Shown here piece after piece: positions 20,551-31,100 of a stretch of 32,481 nucleotides of DNA. Origin of the DNA: Chromera velia (lineage: Eukaryota > Sar > Chromeraceae). Below the pieces are notes generated by a model that saw only the letters and a list, made by a program, of their open reading frames with translations, ran no database searches and was not told the origin of the DNA. Position 1 is the stretch's first letter, and every line of letters starts with the position of its first letter. The DNA lies in NCBI GenBank assembly GCA_018398765.1, contig JAHBMJ010001232.1, forward strand, positions 420 to 32,900, in the 5' to 3' direction. The position numbers and the translations under genes are program-made.

Positions 20551-20800
20551 GCCTCGGGGGCCAGCTCAGCTTTGCTAAAGGCCCTAAGATCACGCGTATT
20601 TGCATAACGTTAACATATTTTTTCATTTTTGGGGGGCCGGGGGAGTTCGGATGGTAAGTACGTACATATCGCCCGATTGGGAAAAAGTGCCCCTCAAGCA
20701 GCTCGCATGGAACAATGATGTTAGTGAATACATTTAGCCTCGGAGGGCAGCTCAGCCCGTCCTGCGGGCCCTGAGACTGCGCGTTTTTACATAAACATGT
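20551..20800 (+). repeat. Pair of diverged direct repeats (CCTCGG...CAGCTCAG)
   Basis: The block with CCTCGGGGGCCAGCTCAG, then GGCCCTAAGA and GCGCGTATTT-like sequence near 20554 recurs near 20741 as CCTCGGAGGGCAGCTCAG, GGGCCCTGAGA, GCGCGTTTTT. CCCCCCGAGGC at 20866-20876 is a short inverted copy, and GTCCTCGGAGGGC also occurs at 10298. Probably fragments of one dispersed element. Confidence 0.45.
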
Positions 20801-20971
20801 ATGCACGCGGTCGAGCCGGCCACGTATACACGGGATCACATATTAATAAATGCCAACCACCGATGCCCCCCGAGGCACTCACCCAACTAGTTGGGTGTAT
20901 CACGTTACTGATATATATTTTTTTTTATACATGTTTTTTAAATCGAAAAATTAAATTATAATTAAGGATCG

Positions 20972-21109
20972 ATATATATATATATATATATATATATTTA
21001 TTATATATATATATATATGTATGCAGAAGATCGACAAACAAGTAGAATGCATGCATGCATGATCGAAACAATATTATAAAAATCACTTAGTTAGTTAGTT
21101 AGTTAGTTA
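20972..21109. repeat. (TA)n and (TTAG)n microsatellites
   Basis: AT-dinucleotide runs at about 20972-21018, then TGCATGCATGCATGATCG, then five TTAG units at about 21087-21109. A simple-sequence island with no other signal. Confidence 0.8.
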
Positions 21110-22016
21110 GAGGAAGCCTAACCCCAGTTGGAGCGCTAAGCTCCCGGGTGGCACCTCACAACTTTCACCTACAACTTTCATGGATAGAAAAAAATCTTTG
21201 TATCTTTGTCCTTCACCTTCATAAAAAAAAAAAATGAGAAGACCTATTTTTTTTTTTTATGTGCGGCGCCTAGCAGTAACGAAACTTTGCACCAGGACTA
21301 GTTATAGCACCAGGCTAGGCACCAGGGTCAACCAGACATATCTAATACTAGATCTAATAATATGAACCACTAGATGAACCAGCTATTTTTCGTCAATCAA
21401 GCAGACCGTAACTGCCTCACCGCGACCTAGACCGCGACGGTTCTTATGATTTTATCTGACAGCCGGTGCCCATAGAGGAAGAATAAGCTGACTGGTGACT
21501 CTCTCTACGACTCTTCTTCTCTGTACTCCGATATTTCTGGCTTCTTGACAACAGGCTACGAAGGCACTGGCATGCCGACGCAGTTTTTCTTTTTTTTTTA
21601 CAGCTCAGACTGTTTAGTCGAGAGAGCGACAGAAGCAGGAGCAGGAGCAGCAGGAGCACGGGAAGGACCCCCGCTTGTCCGCAGCCACAACAGCACTGAA
21701 GCCATCGGACTCTGACATTCTGACGTACACTCATCGATCCATTTTCCCCTCGATCGAGGCATCCTCTCCTTCCTAGTCTCCTTCTTAATTGACCATGTCA
21801 AACAAAACACAACTACGCACTTGGAGGGGGTGCCAGGGCACTCGAGTGAGTCCTCCTCAAGTACCAAACGATACACCCGTGCCCGTACACATGCACCTGC
21901 ACACTTCTTTCAGAAAGGCCATGGATGCATGCAGGCTTTGTTCTCTGTCTGCTTATTCATTCACGCATTAAGAAAAGGGGTAGCAGCCACTGACCACTGA
22001 CTTTCTGCTTTCATTT

Positions 22017-22059
22017 CTTTCTTTCTTTCTTTCTTTCTTTCTCTCTCACTCTCTCTCTC

Positions 22060-22094
<35 letters not shown>
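22017..22094. repeat. (TTTC)n-(TC)n-(TG)n compound microsatellite
   Basis: Three adjoining simple repeats downstream of the SelD gene's stop codon. Confidence 0.9.
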
Positions 22095-22096
<2 letters not shown>

Positions 22097-22295
22097 ACTT
22101 GACCGACCACAAAAGCTGCGAGTAGTCTGCTCACTCCCTTCTCAGGGTGCTCCCTTGTCCACTCTTGTCGATCATTAACTTACTCGCCGTCTGCCTGTCC
22201 ACTGAGAACAATTCCTGTCAATCATACCTTTCTCGAAACCTGTTTATTTCCATACTCATTGATTGAACTGGCGCAGCCTGATCGAACCACCTCGC

Positions 22296-22363
22296 CTTTC
22301 TCTCTGCATGTGTTTCTCTTCCTGCATGCCTTTCTCTCTGCATGTGTTTCTCTTCCTGCATGC
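22296..22363. repeat. Perfect 34-base tandem duplication
   Basis: Units 22296-22329 and 22330-22363 are identical and start CTTTCTCTCTGCATGTG. They lie about 250 bases beyond the SelD gene's stop codon, possibly in its 3' UTR. Confidence 0.8.
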
Positions 22364-22615
22364 CGCCTCGTCTTCACTCCAATCGCATGCAGCTGCAGCG
22401 TTCGATCGACGGATGGATGGCACTTGATTTTCTTTCAAGAGTTCAAAGAAAAAAGTCACATGCAGACAGAAGAACCTGCTCTCTCTGTGCATGCTCAGCG
22501 CAGAGACCAAGCTCGCAAGCTTTCGATCTTGCATGCTCCCTGGCTGACTGCGAAGGCTCACGTAAGTCCATCAACTTTCAATTCTCTTCTCCCTCCTGCT
22601 TTCATTTTCCTTCCT

Positions 22616-23025
22616 TCAAGACAACGTGACGACATCGTGTGTCGAGAGCAGCTCTGTGACTTCCACAGACGTTACCACCCTGCCAATCAACACCTTCTGC
22701 TTGAACCAGTCGACGCACGTCACGCACACCAAAACCTCCACCCCCAGCGCCTCCATATCCTTCAGCGCCTGGAACGCCCCGGCAAATTTCTTCTTTGGGG
22801 CGTGTGCCTGTTCTTCGTTTCTTGCCGTCTCCCCGTCTCCCTCCACACCCCCATCTCCCATGGCGATGAGTGCACCCGATCCGACAAGGACGACCTTTTC
22901 GGGCAGCCTCCTCTTCAGGGCCAACTGCTGCAGCGCCCCATTCACCAGACGAACGCCCAACCCCGCGCGGTCCTCGTCATTCTCGTAACTCCCGACCGCA
23001 TCACTCGACACGAACAGCATCCGCC
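22616..23025 (-). other. YedF-like DsrE domain (C-terminal part of the SelD fusion)
   Basis: Last 136 residues of the fusion. The layout matches the C-terminal domain of YedF-type selenium metabolism proteins: an N-terminal strand VSSDAVG, a helix with NGALQQLA, the strand KVVLVGSGALIAM, a helix FAGAFQALKDMEALGVEV, the Cys motif LVCVTCVDWF and a final VVTSVEVTELL. A 20-odd residue Glu/Asp-rich insertion (around GDGGVEGDGE) lies in the middle. The TusA/SirA-like half found in bacterial YedF is absent. DsrE-fold proteins commonly handle persulfide or perselenide through cysteine, which makes the CVTC pair the likely working site. Confidence 0.8.
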
Positions 23026-25308
23026 CTGCAGGATGCCATCAGAGGCAGGAAGGGAATGAAACCGCACCACCAATGCATATGAAAAAGAAGACACATGCAT
23101 GAGTGCATGGGCCAGATTTCAAGATAGCCATTCACCGAAGAATATCCCTGATGCCCTCCCGAAGCCCGTACTGCAAGAAACAATTGAGAAAGAGCAGCCG
23201 ACCTTCCACAATTTCGTGCTCCGACTCCGTCTCCTGCGATGACGGCACAGGCACCGACATACGGGAGGAAAACGGCACCAGCGCTTCCCCTCCCCCTCCC
23301 CCCAGGGTGATCTCCCCAGCCCTCCCTTCCTCTGCCTCCACCACCCGCCCAATCACTCTCGCCTCCCGCACCCCTTCCGCCTGCAGAAAATCAAGCAGAC
23401 CCCCCTCCCTCCCACCCTCCACTGCCACGAGAAGACCCCCCGACGTCTGAGGGTCAACCGCAACAAATCCGTCCAGGGGGAAACTTTCAGAGCTGCACAG
23501 GAGCCGCCCTGCCGACCCCTGGCAGTTCGCAAACGCCCCGCCCGACATCACCCCGCTGCCGTGCTGAAAGAGCAGCTCCTTGGCGGCAGCCAACACAGGG
23601 AGGTCGGCCTCCAGGACCGCCCTGACGTTCCCGCTGCCGTCGAGCATCTCAGACAAATGCCCGACCAGCCCAAAGCCAGTCACATCAGTCATCGCGTGCA
23701 CGGACCCATCGGCCTCTTCCTGCATCTTTCGCACCGCATTAGCTGCCTTCGCATTTAGCTCGGTCATGACCCCCACAGCCCCCCTCATCTGAGGTCCCTT
23801 CGGGGAGACGAGGCCGAGCTTCGCGGCCCGGGTCATCACTCCCAGGCCTAGGGGCTTTGTGAGAACGAGGGAGTCTCCAGGGACAGCCCCGCAATTCCGC
23901 AGCAGACGCGAGGGGTGCACGCGCCCTGTGACTGCAAGGCCGAACTTCGGCTCCGCGTCCCTCAGGGTGTGGCCCCCCCCTGCATGGAGGTAGATAGATG
24001 ATGCACTCTCTCTCTCTCTCGCGTACATAAACACGCAGAGAGCTAGAGGGAGGGGAGAAGAAGGTGGGAGATGGAAGGCCCCATTGCAGAAGGCAGAGGC
24101 TCTGAAATCAAATGAATGAAGGAATGCAGGCAGTACGGATTGAATCCGCAGACACATGATTGACTACGCAGAATGACGCTATTCCACGAGAGGGAAACTG
24201 AAGGACTGCATGCCGCACTTCGCACTAGAGAGACTTCCTTCACACCTGTTCGGACCGACTCACCGATTCGGATTCCTGCATCTTCGCACACATCGTTTGC
24301 TCCCTGTAGAATCTGGCTGAGGACCGCGGGGGGCAGTTGGTCCGCACAGAATGTGCAGACAGAGAGGGCGGTGAGGGGCTCTGCGCCCATCGCATACACG
24401 TCAGAGAGGGCATTGGCAGCCGCAATGCGGCCAAAGTCGTACGGGTCGTCAACAATGGGCTGCAGTTCGCAACAACGCACTTGTGTGTGTGTTTNGGGGG
24501 TGCCAGTGTGTATGTCCACGCGATGATGTCTATCGAATGCATACACTGCGCGTGCCACGTCCAAAATCACTCACGCGGCACAGAGTCAGTGGGTGGTTTA
24601 TGGTGTGGCCCACTATGCATTAAGCGCCGCATGCGTCTCCTTTGGAAGGGTACAAACCCACACATATACTGAGGGAGTCAGTCAGTCTGGCAAGCACGGA
24701 GGAACGCTAGAACGCACGAAGAGACTGACCGGAAGACGAAAGGAGGGGTGGAAAAAGACAAAGGAAAGGACAAAGACAGACAGAAAGGAAGGGACAGGGA
24801 GGGAAGAAGGAGAGAAGGGATAGAGGAGGGAATGATGGGAAAAGGTAATCAGGAGATGTGGAGAAACGTAGCCAGAACAGTAAAAGTAAGGACGCCAGAA
24901 AAGCGGACTCCACTTCTAAATGCTGGTGACGCCAAAAAACGAAGATGCACAGCAAAAACAATCACGGATTTAAAAGGAAAGTGACGCACGCACAGGGAAG
25001 AAATCCACTGTATTGACGATGGCGAGGTCGTCGCTGAGTTTCAGAACCGAGCAGTCGTCCTTTGTTTCATTCCCCACCAGCAACTCGTGGCCTGTTCCTG
25101 CAAGCTGCTCTCTCCTCTTCACACCGTCAAGGGCCTCTGTCAGAAGGGACGACGGAAGCTTGCAGGCACACCCCAAACCAGAGGCAAACTCAGTCAGCTT
25201 CACGCCGCCCTTCTTTGTCTGCGTAGTGCCCGGAACGGGCCCATTGGGAGACGCCTTGTGGTCGGACTCCTTCTCTTTGGAGATCAATTTCGCACCTACA
25301 CAGTACAT
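22616..25308 (-). CDS. selD: Selenophosphate synthetase (SelD) fused to a YedF/DsrE-like domain
   Basis: Selenide, water dikinase: makes selenophosphate from selenide and ATP for selenocysteine and selenouridine synthesis. Minus-strand exons: 25308-24994, 24459-24264, 23979-23203, 23025-22616; 565 residues, phases 0, 1 and 1 agree across the three introns. Exon 1 has the catalytic GLGCACK (Cys47, Cys49, Lys50) and NTVDFFP. Exon 2 has PIVDDPYDFGRIAAANALSD and VYAMG. Exon 3 has GGHTLRDAEPKFGLAVTG, LVLTKPLGLGVM, DVTGFGLVGH and DPQTSGGLL, the full SelD signature. The catalytic residue is Cys (TGT), so no Sec codon is needed. After a linker of about 35 residues, exon 4 adds a DsrE-like domain like the C-terminal half of bacterial YedF (LFVSSDAVG, VLVGSGALIAM, VEVLVCVTCVDWFKQ). 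The donor G|GTCGGC joins to GCAG|GGCGG as HEIVEG-RMLFVSS. ATG 25308 was chosen as start; a GTG at 25317 or an upstream exon cannot be excluded. One undetermined base sits in intron 1 (24495). Confidence 0.92.
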
Positions 25309-26173
25309 GTTTTTCACCGGGCACCTATCTTGTCTTCCGCGCTGCTTTGGTTTTAGTTATGGAAGACGTCGAAAGCACTTCATTCAACAGGTTCGATGCA
25401 GCAACAGATCCCAGACAGCTAGAACCGGTCTGAAAGCGAAGGAACCAAAAAACTCAGTCGAACGCAGACACGATGCAGGCTGTGTTCTTGCCAACTTCCG
25501 CAGGTCACGCCAGCCATGTATGCTGCATGATACCAGCCAAGTGTCATAATGCTTCGTGCACTTGCGGCAATTATCAACAACCGCCAAGTCTTCAAGATCC
25601 ATCACAAAAGGACTTGATCGAATGGCTCGAAGTTGCCGTCTCCGAGCATCTCCCAGCTGACTCGCGATGACTCGCGCGTCTCCGCGCGCGTGAAAACTTT
25701 TGCCCATGCAGGCCGCGGCCGCGCTGCCAACTGCCTGTATTGACTTTTTTTTTCTTTTTCTTTTCGAAGACATGCATGTATATATATATAGTTTTAAATT
25801 CAGCGTGTACATGCAATGATTTCCGCCACAGGTTTGTCACATTGTAAACGTGCTGATCGATGTTGAGGGAATAGAATCGGGTCTTTTCCATGTGCAATCA
25901 ACCAAGATCCTTTGAACGGAGCTCTGTAGCTCACCTTTGATCAACGCACTTCGTATGGCTTCGTCCTCATTGAACGCTGCTCCGTCTACAGACTGAACGT
26001 CTCCTTGTCTCCTTGCGTCTTGCTGCATTGCTCCGTATCACCTATCGTTGAGGAATTGGCTTCCTCTCTGTCTGATCGGCTGTGACGATCAAAGACAGAG
26101 GCAAAGAAGAGACTTTCCGTGGTTTTAAGAGAGTCGCTCGATCTCGAGATACACACACAGATTTCATTTCGAA
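25309..26173. promoter_or_regulatory. Shared upstream region of SelD fusion and LRR gene
   Basis: 865 bases between divergent starts (25308 minus, 26174 plus). A minus-strand frame (25812-25384, 142 codons, Cys-rich middle CRKCTKHYDTWLVSC) and an overlapping plus-strand frame (25473-25670, CHNASCTCGNYQQ) are both open, so at most one can be real. Either could be a 5' exon or a small gene. No TATA box or clear motif was found. Promoter role is inferred from gene orientation. Confidence 0.35.
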
Positions 26174-28077
26174 ATGCAAAGAATCGACGTGAAAGTAAAC
26201 AGAGCCAACCAGCTGAAGGACTGTTTGGCTGAGCTCGCAGAAGACGAAAACCTGGAGAATGGTGGACGTCTTTTTGTGTCATTAGCTCGGAATGCGCTGG
26301 AGAATTTGCCTTCGTTCCACGAGGAGGTATTGCACCCCTTCCGCAACATTTGGTTCCTTGACCTCTCGGGAAACTGCCTGGCGAACCTGGACGCAGTCGC
26401 ACAGTTCACTGCCTTGGGGTATCTGAATATATCGCAAAACAGCCTCTCAGAGGAGGCTGCCTTCGTCCTCTCGAACACACACATCTGCGAGCTGCAGTTC
26501 AAACTCGACAGGAGACACAAAAGGTCCGCATGCTTTTTCGTCGGTTCGCATGCTTCAGAAACACTTGCAGGTACTCTATCATGAATATCTACTTGACACA
26601 CACACTTTTCTCCATTCCCTGCAGGTTCGCTCTTGTCTGTCACCTGCCGCACGTCTGGTCGATCAACGACGTCTTCGTGACTGCTGAGGAGAGAAGCAGA
26701 GCGCAGACATACTACAGACGTTCGAATTTCAAAAGCCCCACGGCCGCAGGAGCTGCCCCCGTGGTGGTGGCCGAAGAGGCAGCAGCAGCAGGAGCAGGAG
26801 CAGCAGAGGCGGAGGCGGAGGTAGAGGAGGCACCAGTGGAGTCCCACCTCTTTGCAAAGCTGGACCCTTCCCCGATGGCAAAGGCGTTTCTGGAACAGGT
26901 GGACAGATTCGAGGAAGTGAGTCAGTCAGACAGGCAGTAGGAAGTTTGTGCATCCTCTACATACGCATCTGCACACTGTCCTGTTTACTGGATGACTCAG
27001 TACACGGCACAGTCATGAAGCTCTAGAGTCAATCAGCAGACAGATAAGAGGGAAGCAGAATCGTCCATTTTGCGGTGAGGTCGCTTCGAAGTCGCCCTCA
27101 TTCTGGTACCTTTGAGAGTGTCTCATGCACTCTCTGCAACCGCAAGAGAGCGGAAGGAGGTGCAGGCAACGAAATGAAGCAGAGGGAGCTGATTGAATGC
27201 CCTCCCAGAGAAGAATGGACGAGAAGCGGAATCGACCAGAAAGAAGTTCTGATGGGCATACAGACCTGCTGGCACGAGCAGAAAGCAACGCAGCCAGTCA
27301 GGTGGAGTGTCACAGTCTCCCTTTCATACATATGAACCGTATACGTAAATCTACCTCCATGCCCTAATGCGATGTGTGTCACCAAATGATGAATTGCCTG
27401 CAGAGTCCGAATCTCCGTATGGCCTTCCTCCTTCATCTCTGGAATTCCCGGCACAGGTGCCAGGAGGGAATTCTCAAGGAAGCACGCACGGGGGGGACAC
27501 ATACCAGCAGCCAGACACACAAGGGCAGGACGAACTCGATCTCTGCAGGTCTAGTGGAGTCCTCTGGGGGAGGGAGGCGGAGCCCGAGGGCCCATGCGGC
27601 GACGACCCCGGCCTCACGAAGGATACGCCCCCTCAGCAGGGACAGCAGCATGGCCTTCCCTCTGCAGGTTTGTGCGTGGGTCGCAAAACAGATTTTGATG
27701 CTGAATGCGTGCGTCAGTGCATACACCCAATCCTGCCGTTAAGGCGAAAGGAGTGTGGATAAACGTCGTCCCGCGTATCTAAAGGCGTGCAAGAAAACAT
27801 GCTGAAGGGACTCAGACAGCTGCAGTCACGCGGCATCGGGAGGGAAGCAGATGGAGACGGGAGCAGAAAGGCCTGCATGGGGTTAGAGACCACAAAGAAG
27901 GGTGATGGAAAGGACTGACGATATGTATTTTTCGGGAGCGCGTCATGACAACTGACTGATCTTGTTGACATTTTCAAAAAGCAGTTCATGTCCCCAAATG
28001 CATGTAAATGCAGGCAGTCGCCTGAATGGTGAAAAACGCTCTTCGCCCTTTTAGTCCCCTTGCGTTCGGCACCAACT

Positions 28078-28114
<37 letters not shown>

Positions 28115-31100
28115 GCAGTATCTGTTGAGGTCCTCTCTGTCTGTCCAGTTTGTCGTCTTCTGCGCTCTTTTCTGCGCCTACAATCGGTGAGTCGTGAAGG
28201 ACTTGCAGCCCTGGCCGTAGGGGTGCTTCTTTTGTTGGTATGTTTGTACCAGTAATACTTGAATTCATCATGCAGAGCTTTCACGCGCATAATACGGCGG
28301 GCTGTGTTGCGTATGAGATTTAATGTTTGTCTTGATTTGACTCTTTCGAAACGAAACTGGATGCCAGAAATGAAGTCAGAAACTTGATGCCAGAAATGAA
28401 GTCAGAAAGACAGACGCCCTCTCTTTGGGCCTCCGCTGTGGTTGTGCTTGATTCGTATCTGGAGATTCATATGTTGAAGCTTCCTCCTTCATCACTCAAT
28501 GTTCCCTAGACTGATGCAGTATGGCTGGAAAGGAAGGAAGGAAGGAAGGAAGCTTGCTGCTTTGTTTCCCGCAACGTTGAATCCTCCCGTTCGGTTTCAG
28601 AGCAAATCAAACACACCACGTGTTTGCAGATGGGTGTCTGAGGATGTGTTTCTGCACCTCCTCCACTCCCTACTGGATCACCTGAGCCTCCCCGCACCCG
28701 CAGAGCCTGCACAGAAACCCTCCGCGGAGCCTGCCCCCAAAGCCCTTCAATGTGTACACAAATCCCCTTCCAACAAGCAGAGCGCATCTGTACAGGCATC
28801 CTTCAGAGAGATGATGCAGAGGGGAGACGGAGTAGCGGCAGCCAGACTCGCCATCACTCAACGACTTTTGGCGTCCAAGAAGGTACCCACAATTTTGGAC
28901 CCCTCCCTTTCTCCCGAATTCCACACTCAGGAGGAGAGGGAGAGAACCCCATTGCAACCACTTCCAGGCGCTCTGGTCGCAGACTGGATTTATCAAAGCG
29001 CTCTCATCTTACCTGATCATCTTGTCATGGCGGTCATCATTTCTCTCCAGGCGTCTCTCTTAGAGCACTGCCCACCAGCAGAAAGCCTCAGAAGCCTCTC
29101 ACCCAACCCCCAGAGGCAACATCCTCAACCGCTCATTGCAACGCAGATGAACTCAGTTCCAAACACAGTGACAGTTCCACCCCCCGAACAGCAAGCAGAA
29201 GACAATGACAGCGACGAACCAGAACGACCTCCGAGTCCCGCAGTCATCTCCGGCATCCGTCAAGTCGCACAGACAGTCCAGAAAGCCCACGTCAGAAAAA
29301 GATCCCCCAAAAGACCACAAAGTGCACGATCCCTCTCCCCCTCTCCCGTGACTCCGGGTCGAAATCCGGAAGCGAGCCCACCTCGGGATGCTGCAGTGTC
29401 TGTTGTCTCTCTGCAGACGAATGGGATTGCCCCTTCGACTTCACCTCTGCATCCTCATGACTGCCTCCGCAGACTGATGCAGCCCCTTCCCGAGGCGGCA
29501 ATTCTCCGTGCGCCTCCTAAGAAATCCTCTCACGCGCTGATTGAAAAGCGCCCCCCCTCTCTCTTCTCCCTCCTTAGACGAGAGGGACCAAAGAGAAAGG
29601 CAAACAAAGTCAGGCCGCATCATTTGCAGAAAGACTTTGAGGACATATCCGCTCTCAACGCCACGAGTGCGGAGGAAAATGAAGACAGGGGTGCACCAAC
29701 CTTCGGTTACTTTGGCCCCATCACCCCTGAAATCTCATACAGATGCAATCCCCAATGTGAGGTCTTCAGCCGCTGTGCCTCCTGCTCTTTCTACGAGAGG
29801 ACCGTGGACGCCCTAGCCAATCCCTTTGAACCCGTCTCCTTTCCCCTCGGCAGGGCCGCTCCCCTTCACCCCCTGCAAGCCGCACTCAACCGCAGCCTCA
29901 GAGCAGAGGAGCAAGCAGAAGGGCAAGAGGGGGCGCGGGTACGGGATTCGAGCGCCAGTGGGAGTGCCTCAGATGGCACATCAGCAGGGGGTGGCTCTGG
30001 GCCCCCAAGGAAGAGAAGATCTCGGCATCATCAAAAACGGCCCAAGCATCTGCAGTTGTTTCGGGGTGTACAGGGATGTTATGGTTTCTTTGCTCTTGTT
30101 CGATCTCTAACGATCTCAGAACAGGTCGCTCAAGACCTCCTCTTTGAGGGACACCGAGATGAATTGGGTGAATTCCTTCCCCATTTTGAAGTCGCAAAAA
30201 TGACAGCAGGAATCACAAGTCCCCAAGCCCCTCCTGGAGCTAGTGGCCAAACCCCAACAGCCCCCAAATCCCCCTCAAGAATGAACACTCAGCACTCACC
30301 AACATATGACAGTGCACAATCACCCAAATTTCTTCAAAGCTCTGGGCGTGTCGACTCAAGTCAGGGTCTCCTTAAAAGCTCTGCAGGAGAAGTTCCGAAA
30401 TCCCCTTCCTCCAATCATCTTCGCACCCCCTCAACAAGCGCAAAACCCGAGCCCATCAAAATTCACAACGAAGCAAACCCGCAGGAAGGCCCCACAACTT
30501 CCCTCATTACTCCCGGCCAGAGATCAGCCCGAGGGGTTGTTCTCCTCTCTGCCCGAAGGCTCTCCGCCCTCTCCCCCCTCACCTCTCCCGGCTCCCCTAT
30601 CGACCCAAGCGACCCCTCTGCCCTCACACTCGAGCAGAGAGCCGCACTCCGAGAACCACTCACCCGTCTCCACGCACGGGTCACTACGAGCATCTGCCTG
30701 GCTACAGGACTGCTCCAGGTCGCATGCAGAGTCTCCCCCTTCGCCTTCACCCAGCTTCTAAAGGAAGCACAGTACCCCGTCTCAGCCACCCAGAGGTCAG
30801 TCCTGTCCATTCCCGTCGCACGGAGGGCCCCCCTCCCCTCTCGTATTTCTCTCTCAGCCGCCCAGCTGCAGACTGAAGAAGACACGGGGTTGCTAGAGGG
30901 TCCAGATCTGACGGGCAGAAAGGGAGACAGGGACGAGGGAGGAGTGGGGGAAGGAGGGAGTGACGGCCTCTGGGAGTCTCTGGCCGCTTCTGGGAGCGCC
31001 TCAGGAGAGCCCTTTGCTGCCTCTGTAGTTGTAAATAACACCCAAAGCGCAGAAGCAGACAGCGATGCCAGAAAGGCCGCCCCACGCGTTAAGAAGGGAG

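Larger units (their letters stand above)
20088..22615. other. Gene-free repeat region downstream of the SelD gene
   Basis: No frame here has convincing coding character. It contains two diverged copies of a block starting CCTCGGRGGSCAGCTCAG (near 20554 and 20741), a 16-base perfect palindrome ACCCAACTAGTTGGGT (20882-20897), (TA)n at about 20972-21018, (TTAG)n at about 21087-21109, an A/T hairpin (21220-21261), (TTTC)n(TC)n(TG)n at 22017-22094 and a 34-base tandem duplication (22296-22363). A minus-strand frame at 21598-21876 is open for 92 codons, but nothing supports it. Confidence 0.5.

Noticed and set aside
21087-21109. Telomere-like (TTAG)n
   Set aside because: Only about five units inside an ordinary simple-sequence island, with genes on both sides.
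22259-23059. Plus-strand 266-codon frame
   Set aside because: It overlaps exon 4 of the SelD fusion on the other strand, which has clear family signatures; the plus frame has none.
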